A program made the position numbers and the translations under genes. The notes beneath the pieces are model-generated. The model saw nothing but the letters and a program-made list of their open reading frames with translations, was not told where the DNA came from and searched no databases. This document shows positions 33,962 to 41,819 of a stretch of DNA of 64,000 nucleotides, in pieces (position 1 is the first letter of the stretch; each line of letters starts with the position of its first letter). This DNA comes from Bacteroidaceae bacterium (GTDB taxonomy: Bacteria > Bacteroidota > Bacteroidia > Bacteroidales > Bacteroidaceae): positions 33,947 to 97,946 of the forward strand of contig JAFQEZ010000085.1 in assembly GCA_017398805.1 (NCBI GenBank). Reading direction: 5' to 3'.

Positions 33962-34428
33962 CGGTTGATTATTTTATATGTTGTACCATTTATACAAAGA
34001 ATATATATGCCTGCAGGATAACCTGAAACCGGTAATTGCAATTCACCGTTGCAGTTTCCCTTGAACAACAGTTTTCCCTCCACGGTAGAGAAGGAGACCT
34101 GAACAGGCACAACGCTTTCCACCCTCAGCACGCCTGCAGAGATTGAAAAGGGAGAGAGAGTCTTCTCATCTATCCCCGTTTCGGGCGAAGGCTCGTAATA
34201 GAGAAACGACATTATGTTTATATTATCTGTTGCCCATGTTGCAACAGAACCGTCGTTCATATTTATAAGTAAATCACCGTTGCTGAACTTTATGCTTCTT
34301 ATATCAGCGACAACATACTCGGCACTGCCGTTACTGCTCTTGACAACAATCTTCTTGTCCGGTACGGATGCAGCGACATCCATGCATGCAGCAAGCACAA
34401 AAAACAGTAGTAAAGAGAGTCTTTTCAT
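33958..34428 (-). CDS. Small secreted protein with T9SS-tail-like C terminus
   Basis: A 156-residue protein with a signal peptide (MKRLSLLLFFVLAACMDVAA), a domain beginning KKIVVKSSNGSAEYVVADIRSIKF, which is like the N terminus of the next gene's product (VKFYMNNGEVKCVAMERVDSISF), and a C-terminal part VSFSTVEGKLLFKG to YPAGIYILCINGTTYKI. The end resembles the type IX secretion sorting domain (type A), which directs outer-membrane export in Bacteroidota. It is coupled by a 4-base overlap to the large beta-helix gene. Confidence 0.7.
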   Translation of the reverse strand: MKRLSLLLFFVLAACMDVAASVPDKKIVVKSSNGSAEYVVADIRSIKFSNGDLLINMNDGSVATWATDNINIMSFLYYEPSPETGIDEKTLSPFSISAGVLRVESVVPVQVSFSTVEGKLLFKGNCNGELQLPVSGYPAGIYILCINGTTYKIINR

Positions 34429-34736
34429 TGTAACAATCCTATTGGTTTACATTTCCGGCCCTGAGGAGACAAAGTACTCCAAGAACTTCAAACAGAGCTT
34501 TTTCCAGTGTAAAAGTATTGTTTTAGGAAACGCCAGATTGTTAATAGCTGTTAAATTTGGTAGAAAATAATACAGACTCCCGATTTTTTAATACCAAACG
34601 GTAAAGCCGTGGCAATGATTTATTCGAGATCTCCCTTCATTTCAATCGTCAAGATGACAACTGCGCGGTTTACAAAGACTTGCGTGCTACCCTAAGGAGA
34701 TTAAGTACTTTAAGGATCTACCCCTCGAGATTAAAA
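34429..34736. other. Intergenic stretch without a gene
   Basis: No coding region is supported in these 308 bases. Around 34624-34665 is a phrase (GAGAT, then TCAAGATGACAACTGC) similar to one at 113-147 near the left end of the window, probably a decayed dispersed repeat. No clear TAnnTTTG box was found for the leftward gene starting at 34428. Confidence 0.5.
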
Positions 34737-34766
34737 AGCGTTGGAGCGGCATGCCGCTCCAACGCT
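34737..34766 (-). terminator. Terminator of the efflux operon
   Basis: A perfect 30-base palindrome (AGCGTTGGAGCGGCA and its complement). On the minus strand it is followed by TTTT, placing a strong rho-independent terminator 22 bases after the efflux pump gene stop. Confidence 0.9.
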
Positions 34767-34787
34767 GATATTCAAAAAAAGGATTTC

Positions 34788-37700
34788 TTATACCCATCCT
34801 CTTTTCACCACCCAGCGGTAAGCGACAGGTATAATGAATACATTCAAGAATGTAGATGAGAGCAATCCTCCAAGTACCACAACAGCCATCGGGCTCTGGA
34901 TTTCGTTACCCGATGCCGAACCGTTCAGAATCATAGGTACAAGCGCCAGTGCCGAGGTGAATGCCGTCATGAGAATAGGTGTCAGACGGTCGGCCGAACC
35001 ATGCATCACAGCCTCATCAAGCGACACACCCTCGGCACGCAAATGCTGGTAGCGCGAAACAAGCAGGATACCGTTTCGTGTAGCGATACCGAAGAGTGTT
35101 ATCAGGCCGATTATTGCAGGGATACTCATGACTGCCGAACTGAAATATGTGGCAATGATACCTCCTATGAGTGCCAGCGGCAAATTAAGCAGCACAACCA
35201 CCGACAGCGATGTACTCTTGAACTCGCTGTAGAGAAGCACAAAGACAACAAGCACGGCAACCAATGTCGTCAGCCAGAGTGTACGTGATGCCGACTCGGC
35301 ACTCTCGAACTGTCCGCCGAACTCAAGGCGATAGCCCTCGTCAAGTTTAAGATTCCCGTCAAGATGATCCTTCACACGGTCAACCGTTCCTGCCACGTCA
35401 CCGCTTGCAATGTTTGCCGAAACGACAACCTTTCGCTGCACATTCTCACGGCTGATACTTCCCGGACCACCGACAGAGACAACCGTCGCAATATCGCTGA
35501 GCGCAACCTTACCGTTAGGTGTATCGATAAGCGCGCGTTCCACACCCTCCATACTCTCGGTATAATCCTTGTTCAGACGTATTATAAGGTCGAAGCTACG
35601 CTCCTCCTCATAGACACTGCCCACCTTCTTGCCAGGGAATGCCGACTCCACGAAACTGTTGAACTCCTCCATCGTCACCCCGAACTGTGCCATCTTCTCA
35701 CGGTCGGCACGTATCTGCAGCTGCGGAGTCTCAACCTGTTGCTCCACATTCACATCGACAACCTCAGGGAATGCCTTCAAAAGTTCCTCAATCTCCTTTC
35801 CTTTACGGAAGAGAGTACTCAAATCGGGACCGAAAATCTTGATTGCAAGGTCGGCCTGGGTACCCGACACCATATGGTCGATACGGTGCTCAAGCGGCTG
35901 CCCGACAGAAGTTACCACTCCCGGAATCTTCGCCATACGCTCGCGCACATCGGCAAGAAACTCCGCCTTGCTGCGATCACCAAGCTTGAAGTTTACATCA
36001 ATCTCTGCACCGTTGGATGTCTGCGAATGCTCGTCAAGCTCGCCACGGCCGGTACGGCGTGCAGTGCTTGTAACCTCCGGAATCTTCAACAGCTCTTTTT
36101 CTATTGCAGCACCTATCTTGTTGCTCTCCTCAAGAGATACACCAGGACGCGAAACGGCAGCAATGGTAAGTGCATTCTCGTTGAACTCTGGCAAGAAACT
36201 GCGTCCCATCTGTGTAAAGAGGAATATGCACACCGCAAAAAGCAGAAGCAAGAGCCCTACAAAGAGTTTGGCATACCTGAGCACAAACCTGAGTGACGAT
36301 CGGTAACCCTTCAGCAACCAACGTTCCACCCAGTTTTTCTTCTCAGCCTTTGTAAGATACTTGTCTCCTGTGAGCATCATCTTACAAAGAAGAGGTGTAA
36401 CCGTCATTGCAACAATCAGCGACATCAAGAGCGCGATAAGGTATGCAATACCCAGAGGCTTGAGCATCCTGCCCTCAAGACCACTGAGGAAGAAGAGCGG
36501 CATGAAGGTAACCATGATGATGAGCGTCGCATGTATGATTGATGCGCGTATCTCCGAGGAGGCTTCGAACACCACATTGTATGTCGGTTTACGCTGTTCT
36601 TTTGGCAACGCATGATTCTCGCGCAGACGTTTGTAGACATTCTCCACATCTATGATGGCATCGTCTACAAGCGAACCTATTGCAATACACATACCGCCGA
36701 GAGTCATGGTATTGATATCCATCCCAAGCAGATATAGCACAATAACCGTGCCGAGCAACGACAACGGGATGGCAAGCAATGAGATTAATGTCGTGCGCAG
36801 ACTGGTAAGGAAGAGCAGAAGCACAAGCACAACGCATATCGCGCCCTCAATCAAAGAACGGCCTACATTGTTCACAGATGACTGGATATAATCGGCCTGA
36901 CGGAAAATTTTTGTGTCAAGTTTCACATCAGGCGGCAACGATTTTGCAATATCGGCAAGATTACGTTCGATATTCTCAGTAATCTCAAGCGTATTGACTC
37001 CTGGTTGCTTCGATATCGAAAGGATTATGGCAGGCTCACCGTTCATGGAGGCATAACCCTGCTTCACAGCCGGTTCTATTACCACATCGGCAACATCGGC
37101 AACACGCACGGTTTTATCTCCGTCGGACTTGACAACAGTGCTTCCGAGTTCCTCGACATCATTGCTGCGCCCCATTCCGCGAAGGTTGTATTCGTTACCG
37201 AAGTCACGCAACACACCGCCTCCGATGTTCACACTCATAGCACGTGCGGCGCTCTCAAGCTCTGCCATGCTCACCCCGTACATCTCCATCCTTACAGGGT
37301 CGGCAAGCACCTTGTACTGCTTGTAGTCACCACCTATAATCGTTACATTTGAGACACCGCCGGTTGCAAGAATAGCAGGTTTTATTATCCATTCGGCAAG
37401 CGTACGCTGCTCCATCATGGAGGTTGAATCGGCCTGCATGCCTATGAACATAACCTCACCCATCACACTCGACTGCGGAGCAAGCATTGGGACAACACCT
37501 TCGGGAAGCTGACCCGACAGCATACCCATCTTTTCACTGATGATCTGACGGGCACGGTAGATATCTGTACCCCAATCGAACTCGACCCAGACGAAAGAGA
37601 ATCCCTGTGATGATGAAGAACGCACACGGCGCACATCGGTTGCACCGTTAACAGCAGTCTCAATCGGGAATGTCACAAGACGTTCCACCTCTTCGGGTGC

Positions 37701-37868
37701 CATATTGTGGGCATCGGTGAGGATTACCACTGTCGGCATGGTCAAATCGGGGAATACGTCGACCTCGGTATTCCTGGTAGAGTAGACACCGCCAATCACC
37801 GTCAACACGACTGCCAACAACACAAACAGCCTGTTGTTCAATGAGAATTTGATTATTCTGTTCAGCAT
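34788..37868 (-). CDS. Heavy-metal efflux RND transporter, inner-membrane pump (CusA/CzcA family)
   Basis: A 1026-residue RND pump with the family start MLNRIIKFSLNNRLFVLLAVVL, two large periplasmic loops and twelve expected membrane segments. The fourth-helix signature reads GGMCIAIGSLVDDAIIDVENV, which follows the CusA pattern (AIAIG then VDxA) rather than the CzcA DFG pattern. GRGELDEHSQTSNGAEID and PGGSISRENVQRK-type segments typical of metal RND pumps are present. It expels metal ions, energised by protons. The adaptor gene lies 12 bases upstream; no outer-membrane channel gene is adjacent. The metal cannot be decided (Cu/Ag versus Zn/Co). Confidence 0.92.
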   Translation of the reverse strand: MLNRIIKFSLNNRLFVLLAVVLTVIGGVYSTRNTEVDVFPDLTMPTVVILTDAHNMAPEEVERLVTFPIETAVNGATDVRRVRSSSSQGFSFVWVEFDWGTDIYRARQIISEKMGMLSGQLPEGVVPMLAPQSSVMGEVMFIGMQADSTSMMEQRTLAEWIIKPAILATGGVSNVTIIGGDYKQYKVLADPVRMEMYGVSMAELESAARAMSVNIGGGVLRDFGNEYNLRGMGRSNDVEELGSTVVKSDGDKTVRVADVADVVIEPAVKQGYASMNGEPAIILSISKQPGVNTLEITENIERNLADIAKSLPPDVKLDTKIFRQADYIQSSVNNVGRSLIEGAICVVLVLLLFLTSLRTTLISLLAIPLSLLGTVIVLYLLGMDINTMTLGGMCIAIGSLVDDAIIDVENVYKRLRENHALPKEQRKPTYNVVFEASSEIRASIIHATLIIMVTFMPLFFLSGLEGRMLKPLGIAYLIALLMSLIVAMTVTPLLCKMMLTGDKYLTKAEKKNWVERWLLKGYRSSLRFVLRYAKLFVGLLLLLFAVCIFLFTQMGRSFLPEFNENALTIAAVSRPGVSLEESNKIGAAIEKELLKIPEVTSTARRTGRGELDEHSQTSNGAEIDVNFKLGDRSKAEFLADVRERMAKIPGVVTSVGQPLEHRIDHMVSGTQADLAIKIFGPDLSTLFRKGKEIEELLKAFPEVVDVNVEQQVETPQLQIRADREKMAQFGVTMEEFNSFVESAFPGKKVGSVYEEERSFDLIIRLNKDYTESMEGVERALIDTPNGKVALSDIATVVSVGGPGSISRENVQRKVVVSANIASGDVAGTVDRVKDHLDGNLKLDEGYRLEFGGQFESAESASRTLWLTTLVAVLVVFVLLYSEFKSTSLSVVVLLNLPLALIGGIIATYFSSAVMSIPAIIGLITLFGIATRNGILLVSRYQHLRAEGVSLDEAVMHGSADRLTPILMTAFTSALALVPMILNGSASGNEIQSPMAVVVLGGLLSSTFLNVFIIPVAYRWVVKRGWV

Positions 37869-37880
37869 AGCGGTATCATA

Positions 37881-39590
37881 TTAATGGACATGGCCTGCAT
37901 GAGGGTCAAGAGCAGCAGCCCCCTGTGACAGTTTGAGTGAAACCGCACCCTTTGTCACCACACGCTCACCTGCATGCAATCCCTTTAGAATCTGTACATT
38001 CATGCCGTCGCTTGCACCAACGGTTACCTCGCGTTTCTCAAAGGAGATAGGATTGCTCTGCACAAAGACAAAGAAGTTGCCCATCTCCTCGACGAGGGCA
38101 GTACGTGGTACAGCAATGACAGCCTCCTTGCTCTCAGAGATTACATACAGAGTTACGATGCTCCCCGATACAAGCCCTTCGATTGTACCTGCTGAAATTG
38201 TCAACGGCAACATGTTGCATTTGTTTGCCGCACTTCCTACAGCAACCACACTGCCTCCATTGGCATTCATAGAGAATGTCTCACCCGACTGCAGTTCTAT
38301 ATTAACATCCTTGATACTCTTCAACCCGTCTACATAACGCATCGGCAACTCGGCAACGATATTCGATGCTCCTGCCGACTGCACTGTGGCGAGTGGAGTT
38401 CCCGGCTCTACATAGTCACCGTTTGAAACAAGCAGTGTAGAGACAAAACCGTCGCGTGCAGCCTTCAACGTAACCTTGCCGCCTGCAAAACTGCGCTTCA
38501 TGCTTGTGAAACGTGCCTCGGCCTGCTTGTATGTAGCCTCTGCTGCCTGAAACTCTCTTTCCGATACGATTTTCTCGTTGAAAAGGAGCTTTTTTCTATC
38601 ATAGTCGGCCTTTGCAACCTGATAGTTGCTCTCGGCCTCGGCATATTTCACTGCCGCATCGTTGTCTGTGACATCACCACCCTCAAGATAGAAGAGAGGT
38701 TCACCTTTTGTCACACTCTTACCCTCGACTACGTTGCCTACGAACTGGACCTTGCCGCTTGTAGATGCAACGATAGTTGTAAAACTCTCGGGAGCAGGAG
38801 CCACCTTTGCTGCAATCTTGACAATACCTCCAAGATGCGATTTCTCTACAACAGCTGTCGCAAACCCGATGTTCCAGCTCTGCTCCTTACTGAATGCGAT
38901 ATCACCCTGTTTGCCCTCGGTCAACTCGCCATGACCCGAATGAGCATGCGAATGGTGAGCATGCCCGTTGACAGCTTCATGGTTATGCTCATGGGCGTGG
39001 GCGTCATGATTATGCTCGTGAGTTGCCTCGTGGTTATGTTCATGGGCCTCATGACCATGCTCGTGAGTAGCTTCGTGGTTATGCTCATGGGTTTCATGAT
39101 TATGCTCGTGGGTTGCCTCGTGATTGTGTCCGTGTGCATCGCCATGGTCGTGTGAGTGGCCATGAGAATGATCGTGCGAATGTTCATCTGCCTCGCCCTT
39201 TGCCAACACCTCCACATGGAAATGCGCCTTGTCACCTCCGGCCTCAAAGGCAAGGCTACCCTCGCCCTTATGGGTTGGAGTGAAGTTGAAATTGAATATT
39301 CCGGCACTGCTTGCCTTGGCAGTCAGGCTCTGTTCGCTATCGCCTACCTTCAATGTTGCAGTGGCCTCAGTGGCGCCGCTTGGCTTGAAGTCGGAGAGAC
39401 GTGTAAGATAGAGCGTCACGCATGCAGTCGTGTCTGTAACAAGACCCTCATGCTGCATAAAGAACTCATGATCGGCTGTGTAAGCCGTATAATTATGGAG
39501 ATGAGCATGCTTGTGCTCTTCCTCCTTGTGGCTGTCGGAGCAACCACAAAAGGCAATTGCAAGAATTGCCGCCAATAATGTGTTTTTCAT
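37881..39590 (-). CDS. RND efflux adaptor (CusB-like) with long histidine-rich segment
   Basis: A 569-residue lipoprotein (lipobox AIAFCGC, Cys15 or Cys17). After an N-terminal domain of about 100 residues comes a segment (about 135-220) with roughly 35 His in repeats like HEHNHEATHEHGHEAH. The standard membrane-fusion core follows: barrel-sandwich and hairpin (KYAEAESNYQVAKADYDRKK), beta-barrel, and ending GAVSLKLSQGAAALDPHAGHVH. CusB-family adaptors connect pump and outer-membrane channel and hand metal to the pump. The His tract probably chelates Zn, Ni, Co or Cu in the periplasm. His also abounds near both ends. Confidence 0.92.
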   Translation of the reverse strand: MKNTLLAAILAIAFCGCSDSHKEEEHKHAHLHNYTAYTADHEFFMQHEGLVTDTTACVTLYLTRLSDFKPSGATEATATLKVGDSEQSLTAKASSAGIFNFNFTPTHKGEGSLAFEAGGDKAHFHVEVLAKGEADEHSHDHSHGHSHDHGDAHGHNHEATHEHNHETHEHNHEATHEHGHEAHEHNHEATHEHNHDAHAHEHNHEAVNGHAHHSHAHSGHGELTEGKQGDIAFSKEQSWNIGFATAVVEKSHLGGIVKIAAKVAPAPESFTTIVASTSGKVQFVGNVVEGKSVTKGEPLFYLEGGDVTDNDAAVKYAEAESNYQVAKADYDRKKLLFNEKIVSEREFQAAEATYKQAEARFTSMKRSFAGGKVTLKAARDGFVSTLLVSNGDYVEPGTPLATVQSAGASNIVAELPMRYVDGLKSIKDVNIELQSGETFSMNANGGSVVAVGSAANKCNMLPLTISAGTIEGLVSGSIVTLYVISESKEAVIAVPRTALVEEMGNFFVFVQSNPISFEKREVTVGASDGMNVQILKGLHAGERVVTKGAVSLKLSQGAAALDPHAGHVH

Positions 39591-39659
39591 TGATTTAAAA
39601 TGATAAAATGACTACTGTTGCTAAAATTTTAAACAGTCAAGTTTCTCTTGACCTTAACC

Positions 39660-40082
39660 TTAAGCAACAGGAGGAGCTCTGAGAGAGTTACAGCGGACTC
39701 CACGGTCGGGAATCTTCAGAATGTAGAAATCACCACGTAGGGAGTTTCCCTGCAATGGTACATCAAACTGCAGTTGCAGTACGGCAAAAGAGATGAGCGG
39801 CTGCGCAAAGAGTTTCTTGCTCAGTTCCACCCCATGGTCGACCTGACGGCTGTAATATTCTGTATCATCACAGCACTGCTCCTTGTCATGGTCGTGATGA
39901 GCGTCGCCATGTGAGTGTTCACAATCGCCACACTCACCATAACCGAAGTGTGTAACAGCCATTACCTCGCCCGACGGCAAGACCTCTCCGCAATGATGAT
40001 GGGGCACGACCTTCTCACCCATGAGCACAACAAATGCCATGAGCACCGAAAATAGTGCGATATTGCGGAAAATATTTTTCAT
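39660..40082 (-). CDS. Small His/Cys-containing exported protein, DUF6769-like
   Basis: From the ATG at 40082 the product has 140 residues. It has an N-terminal hydrophobic segment (NIFRNIALFSVLMAFVVLMG), then VPHHHCGEVLP, a GECGDCEHSHGDAHHDHDKEQCC metal-ligand-rich patch (about residues 49-71), and a C-terminal half. I recognise the layout of the small Bacteroidota proteins (DUF6769) found at the head of Cus-like efflux operons. A role as periplasmic metal sensor or chaperone is inferred. It is the first gene of the leftward efflux operon, 69 bases before the adaptor. Confidence 0.75.
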   Translation of the reverse strand: MKNIFRNIALFSVLMAFVVLMGEKVVPHHHCGEVLPSGEVMAVTHFGYGECGDCEHSHGDAHHDHDKEQCCDDTEYYSRQVDHGVELSKKLFAQPLISFAVLQLQFDVPLQGNSLRGDFYILKIPDRGVRCNSLRAPPVA

Positions 40083-40109
40083 CTGGTTTATTAATCGTTT
40101 CTTTAAATC

Positions 40110-40313
40110 ATGCAGCTTTGACAACACTCGCTTCAAGCGACCCGCAGGGCGCAAACAACGTCTGCGCTGCCTGCGACCTGTCGCTGCTCGTATTGTCGAA
40201 ACTTCGACCTGAATGCAGCTTTGACAACACTCGCTTCAAGCGACCCGCAGGGCGCAAACGATGTCTGCGCTGCCTGCGACCTTTCGCTGCTCGTGTTGTC
40301 GAAACTTCGCCTA
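40110..40313. repeat. Two tandem copies of a 103-bp palindromic repeat
   Basis: Copies start at about 40110 and 40213 and differ at only a few bases. Each unit is itself a long imperfect hairpin: outer arms TTTGACAACACTCG versus CTCGTATTGTCGAAA, middle arms AGCGAC versus GTCGCT, inner arms CGCAGGGCGCA versus TGCGCTGCCTGCG. It fills most of the 249 bases between the pfkB-type kinase end and the efflux operon start. The RNA would be highly structured in either direction. It is unlike the 85-bp family. Confidence 0.85.
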
Positions 40314-40331
40314 CGGCTCAGCTTTCAACTT

Positions 40332-41267
40332 TCAACTTTCATCTTTCAACTTATACCCCGCTGCCCACTGCTTGTCGACATAGTTCTCGATAAGCGTACA
40401 GGCATGCGCACTGAAATCAAGTCCACACCCCATAACCTTGTCCCACTGTTCGGGAGTCATTGAAGAGAGTGCCTCACGGGTGATACCCATTGTGGAGAGA
40501 CCATAGGCAACACCAGCATTGAAGTTGTCGCCTGCGCCTACTGTACTCACCACCTTGACCTTCTTTATCGGGTAACGCGAAGAACTGTTGGCTGTAAACA
40601 GACGCACATCACCGTCACCGCTGGTGAAGATGAAATTGCGACTATAAAACTTAATCTTCTCGCTGTATATCTTGTCGGCATCGGTCATTTCGTACAGATA
40701 GGTAAAGTCATCGGCAGAACCTCGTACAATATCGGCAAACTCCAGATTCTCGATAAGCGCCTCGGCAAGTTTTATACGCTCAGGAGCATGTGTCTTGCGG
40801 AAATTTATATCGTAATAGAGAAGCGCTCCCTGCTCATGCGCATACTCAAGAAAAGCCTTTGTCTTTGCACGCAGTACCGGATTCAGAACAAAATATGACC
40901 CGTAGAGCACAATATCACCCTCTCCTATCTTTGGAAAGTCGACCTCGAGACGGTTGTTGGGGTAATCCTTATAAAAAAGGTACTCCGCATCGTTCCTCTC
41001 ATTAAGAAATGCAAGCGAAAGCGGCGACTTGCCTCCGGAGAAACAGCATACAGCCGATGCATCGACACCGCTATCCTCCAAATGGGAAAGGATGAGCCTG
41101 CCTACCCTGTCGTCACCGACTTCGCTGATGAATGCAGCGTCAAGACCCATGCGCCCGAGAGATATCATGCTGTTGTAGACAGAACCTCCCGGAACCGCCT
41201 TTACAGGTTGGTTATCCTTGAAAAGGATATCAAACACAGTCTCTCCAATACCTATTATCCTGCCCAT
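40332..41267 (-). CDS. PfkB-family carbohydrate kinase
   Basis: A 311-residue sugar kinase. It starts MGRIIGIGETVFDILF, has GGSVYNSMISLGRMGLDAAFISEVGDD (sugar site) and the PfkB signature STVGAGDNFNAG with the catalytic Asp. Fructokinase, ribokinase or another specificity cannot be told from sequence. It starts 3 bases after the LOG-family gene stops, so the kinase is the last gene of the ABC exporter-LOG-kinase transcript. Confidence 0.9.
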   Translation of the reverse strand: MGRIIGIGETVFDILFKDNQPVKAVPGGSVYNSMISLGRMGLDAAFISEVGDDRVGRLILSHLEDSGVDASAVCCFSGGKSPLSLAFLNERNDAEYLFYKDYPNNRLEVDFPKIGEGDIVLYGSYFVLNPVLRAKTKAFLEYAHEQGALLYYDINFRKTHAPERIKLAEALIENLEFADIVRGSADDFTYLYEMTDADKIYSEKIKFYSRNFIFTSGDGDVRLFTANSSSRYPIKKVKVVSTVGAGDNFNAGVAYGLSTMGITREALSSMTPEQWDKVMGCGLDFSAHACTLIENYVDKQWAAGYKLKDES

Positions 41268-41270
41268 ATA

Positions 41271-41819
41271 TCAATTCTCCAATATAATTCTTTCAAGTTC
41301 ACCAATGTTACCGGCAACAGCCATGAAACGTTCAAGGCCACCGCGCACAAATCCTTTCTTTTCACCATCCTGCAGCATCTCAACAAGCGGATTCCAATAA
41401 CAGTTCACATTGTAAAGTACCACTTTCTTGCCATGATAGCCAATAGTCGCAGCAGCCATCACATGGAATATCTCGTCGAGTGTGCCTATTCCTCCGGGCA
41501 ATGCAACAAGGATATCACTACGGTCAAGCATAATGTCCTTGCGATCACTGAGGTTACGGCAGTTTATTTTCTCGTCTATTAGCGAACTTACCCTGTCACG
41601 TTCCTCAAGTATCATGGGCACAACGCCCACGACCTTTGCCCCCGAAGCCTTGGCAGCCTTGGCAGTCGCCTCCATGAGTCCGAAACGTGCGCCGCCATAG
41701 ACAAGCGAAGCACCGATGCGGCCAATCATTGTACCCACCTCTGCTGCTGCCGCATTGTAAAGCGGATCAATCTCCTCCGATGCGGCACAGAACACCGCCA
41801 CACTCTTTGGTTGCATCAT
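41271..41819 (-). CDS. LOG-family Rossmann-fold protein (TIGR00730)
   Basis: A 182-residue protein with SVAVFCAASEEIDPLYNAAA, LVYGGARFGLMEATAKAA and the diagnostic PGGIGTLDEIFHVM. This family includes nucleoside 5'-monophosphate phosphoribohydrolases, which release bases from AMP-type nucleotides and make cytokinins in plants; the bacterial role is nucleotide turnover. It overlaps the ABC exporter stop by 4 bases, and two successive ATG codons are both possible starts. Confidence 0.9.
   Translation of the reverse strand: MMQPKSVAVFCAASEEIDPLYNAAAAEVGTMIGRIGASLVYGGARFGLMEATAKAAKASGAKVVGVVPMILEERDRVSSLIDEKINCRNLSDRKDIMLDRSDILVALPGGIGTLDEIFHVMAAATIGYHGKKVVLYNVNCYWNPLVEMLQDGEKKGFVRGGLERFMAVAGNIGELERIILEN

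Noticed and set aside
35364-36306. Long antisense open frames opposite the RND pump gene
   Set aside because: The opposite strand encodes a clear RND pump; the antisense frames resemble no family.
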